A stretch of 64,000 nt of DNA from Embiotoca jacksoni (Eukaryota > Chordata > Actinopteri > Embiotocidae). The DNA is taken from the NCBI GenBank assembly GCA_022577435.1, contig JAKOON010000002.1:682001-746000 (forward strand), written 5' to 3'. The notes under the pieces are model-generated. The model was not told where the DNA came from. It was given only the letters and a program-made list of their open reading frames with translations, and did not search any database. Each line of letters opens with the position of its first letter. The stretch's first letter is position 1. Shown in pieces: positions 62,501 through 64,000 of this stretch. A program made the translations under genes and the position numbers.

Positions 62501-62787
62501 ATTATAAAATATGGAAGCAATGATTTGGGAATGATTGTATAAAGGATGCTTAATATTCAGCAACGTTTGATGGATTTCATAAATCACACCCTGGGTTTTC
62601 TTCCGACAGGTTCTCCCGATCTGATGAGCTCTCCCGACACCGGCGCTCCCACTCCGGAGTGAAACCGTATCAGTGCATCGTCTGCGAGAAGAAGTTTGCC
62701 CGCAGCGATCACCTGTCGAAACACCTCAAAGTCCACCGCTTTCCACGAAGCAGCAGGACAACACGCTCTGCAAACGGACCCCTCTGA
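53687..62787 (+). CDS. klf15: Krueppel-like factor 15, complete coding sequence in two exons
   Basis: Join of 53687-55182 and 62610-62787, 557 residues. KLF15 is a nuclear C2H2 transcription factor that binds GC/CACCC boxes and in vertebrates controls glucose, amino-acid and lipid metabolism in liver, muscle, heart and kidney. The start MVDHLP matches the family. ESQDSLLDLLLSQASL and FQPTLEEIEEFLEENM (r207-222, the acidic activation motif) are conserved. QIKQEP carries an IKQE SUMOylation consensus at K342. VNIQGQTFALVPQ (r379-391) and SKFVRIAPVPIAAKP are KLF15 signatures. Three zinc fingers end the protein: C461/C466/H479/H483, C491/C496/H509/H513 and C521/C524/H537/H541. Human KLF15 is 416 residues; the extra length here is mostly Ser-rich sequence and the acidic middle. 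Confidence 0.97.
55621..55795. mobile_element. piggyBac-type MITE flanked by TTAA
   Basis: 175 bp between TTAA at 55617-55620 and TTAA at 55796-55799. The left end is CCCTCGTGTTGTCC; the reverse complement of the right end is CCCTGTGTTCGACC. CCCT ends with a TTAA duplication are the hallmark of piggyBac elements. Inner arms around 55661-55703 and 55739-55788 also pair imperfectly (gatactttttgggatcatt against aatgatcccaaaaaatat), so the unit folds into a hairpin. It has no ORF. Confidence 0.88.
56911..56948 (+). repeat. T38 homopolymer
   Basis: 38 consecutive T. Confidence 0.97.
57616..57790 (+). repeat. Dispersed fish repeat (tagcttagcataaagac family), deleted copy
   Basis: cttaaaggaatatgtgagca, cggaaatatgttgattcgcg and ggttgccaggcaaccaag resemble the start and end of this family, with the middle missing. 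Confidence 0.45.
58728..58808 (+). repeat. (CA)n microsatellite
   Basis: About 81 bp of CA. Confidence 0.98.
59512..59589 (+). repeat. (CA)n microsatellite
   Basis: About 78 bp of CA with one cgca interruption, preceded by a C12 run. Confidence 0.97.
60935..61407. mobile_element. Non-autonomous element with 59-bp inverted arms
   Basis: Arms 60935-60993 and 61349-61407 are each 59 nt and, read as inverted copies, match at 52 of 59 positions without gaps. They start acagcaaaatgtgaag and end tacacatttt. The 355-bp interior includes a four-unit tandem of about 30 bp built on cctaaccccaacca (about 61178-61270). There is no ORF and no clear target duplication, so the superfamily is not assigned. 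Confidence 0.8.
61178..61270 (+). repeat. Tandem repeat with aaccccaacc core, about 4 units
   Basis: Units separated by tgtt- or gttt-rich spacers each carry aaccccaacc or its variant, inside the inverted-arm element. Confidence 0.75.
62610..62787 (+). CDS. klf15: klf15 terminal coding exon
   Basis: 178 bp. Acceptor ttcttccgacag, TGA at 62785-62787. The first base completes Arg499, then FSRSDELSRHRRSH closes finger 2 and CIVCEKKFARSDHLSKHLKV with the next His makes finger 3. The short tail RFPRSSRTTRSANGPL is basic and family-like. Confidence 0.98.
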
Positions 62788-64000
62788 CCCTGCTTTGACA
62801 GACTGACGCTAAACGGAGAAGAAAGAGGGGGGAGCAGGGCTGTGGTTCTGTATGTGTGTGACGAAAGACAGCGGACGGGACGGGTGGAGGGGTGACAGTC
62901 CAAACACCCTTTAAAGGAGTCTGAATGGGACACCTTTCTGCCCATGTGTGTTTATGTTCAAATATGTGCACGTGACGTACATTCATGGTACTGTGATAAT
63001 TTATTGGGTGACGAGGAAAAGACTGTTAAAACTAAACTAATACAGAAAACTGTTACTTGACACAGCACCCTCACAGGTGGAATAAGCTTTTTGTACATTA
63101 TAACTGTATTCTAAAATATTTTTGCAAATCTAATTTGAAGAAAGATTTGCTTTTCAGAGTATTTTTACACTTTGACGTGTGTTATTGCTAATGTTGGAGT
63201 CAAAAGCCTTATATGGATAAAGGTTATAACACTGGGGGATCTGCTATTATTTAAAACCCCCATTTTTTATAAACTGTCCTGGAGCCAAATCTTGTTCAAA
63301 AGAAATTTTAGCAAAAAAAAAAAAAAAAAAAAAATCATCGCTTTATGGCTTGAATTCAATTTGTTGCCCAGCAACAAGCGCTTAGTAGACATTGTATTAG
63401 AAATCAAAGGGGACTATTGGGGCCTCGGTGTTAATTGTTTCTCAATAGACCGCAGAGTAAAAGATGAGTCAACATTCCTTTAACTTTAAATAAGTCTCTT
63501 TGTTGCCTTTGAGTCTCGTTACAGGAAAAAAAACACTGTAGTAACCTCAAACACAAGAACAAAGCTCAAGTTCATGTTGAATTGCTGCTCATCAAGAAAG
63601 ATCATGACACTATGTAATTTGCACTGGCACACAGGACATTTTTGGTTGTCTGCACATAGTGAGAATCTTGAGTATTTTACGTATTTGAATGCGGTCTAAT
63701 TTTGTCTTTGATTCATCTTGTTAAAAGACTGTCTATCAAAATAATTGTCATTTTCATGGCATTTTTGGATCAAAACAAATTGCACCGCAGCGACATCTGA
63801 CAGTGATCCAGGAAATATTTCAACCTAATGTTGCAAATTATGTCTGTCCTCAACTCATGATACGTCACAACTTCTGTTTTGTGATTTTGTTATGTTGTGT
63901 CATACCATATCATTTATTACATTATACAACTTTATTCACTTCATGTCACTGCTGTCAAATAATGCAAGACGGTACATTTGCGTTGTTATGAGGCACAAGA
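62788..64000 (+). other. klf15 3' UTR and downstream (no clear poly(A) signal)
   Basis: Non-coding after the stop. By eye no AATAAA was found up to the window end; a TATAAA variant near 63267 and AATACA near 63044 are weak alternatives. A run of 22 A lies at 63313-63334. The 3' UTR probably continues, or it uses a variant signal. Confidence 0.5.

Larger units (their letters stand above)
55183..62609 (+). other. klf15 intron 2, 7.4 kb
   Basis: It splits zinc finger 2 at Arg499. It contains a piggyBac-type MITE (55621-55795), a T38 run, CA tracts at 58728 and 59512, a fish repeat fragment at 57616 and an element with long inverted arms (60935-61407). No exon is seen; an acceptor-like cag at 59716 is not supported by family sequence. 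Confidence 0.8.

Noticed and set aside
1..64000. tRNA genes, CRISPR arrays, viral or prokaryote-like gene clusters
   Set aside because: Searched by eye on both strands; tandem arrays present are microsatellites without spacers, and no cloverleaf with A/B boxes or clustered foreign genes was seen.

Overview
This is eukaryotic nuclear DNA, most likely from a spiny-rayed (percomorph) teleost fish. Vertebrate gene families are split into many small exons with GT-AG introns. Long CA/GT microsatellites recur every few kilobases, and several interspersed repeats I recognise from fish genomes appear more than once. The species cannot be named from the sequence alone.

Two protein-coding genes are supported, both on the + strand. 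(1) 6992-34448 holds the last 14 coding exons of a copine, best matched to copine-9 (cpne9): the end of the C2A-C2B linker, the whole C2B domain and the whole copine/von Willebrand factor A domain, ending at a TGA at 34446-34448. The reading frame is continuous across all 13 internal junctions and gives 426 complete residues. The N-terminal C2A exons are not in the window and presumably lie upstream, so 1-6991 is probably intron. Candidate poly(A) signals follow at 34911, 35119, 35930 and 36134. (2) 53687-62787 holds the complete coding sequence of Krueppel-like factor 15 (klf15), 557 residues in two coding exons. A likely non-coding first exon ends at 51762, and its promoter is probably around 51.36-51.6 kb.

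The roughly 15 kb between the genes (36.1-51.4 kb) has no credible coding exon. It holds decayed LINE fragments with another repeat inserted inside one of them, fish dispersed repeats, and a striking 1-kb degenerate trinucleotide tract at 48.96-49.96 kb. Introns carry decayed mariner copies (5.2, 14.1 and 22.3 kb), a 787-bp hAT-type element with an 8-bp target duplication (30.17-30.96 kb), a 175-bp piggyBac-type MITE between TTAA duplications (55.6 kb), and an element with 59-bp inverted arms (60.9-61.4 kb).

The two genes are not known to work together: copines are calcium-dependent membrane-binding proteins, and KLF15 is a metabolic transcription factor. I found no CRISPR array, operon, phage, rRNA or tRNA, and no convincing undescribed multi-gene system. 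The most interesting biology is at the RNA level: GT and CA repeats sit directly against copine splice sites, including one exon flanked by complementary repeats on its two sides.
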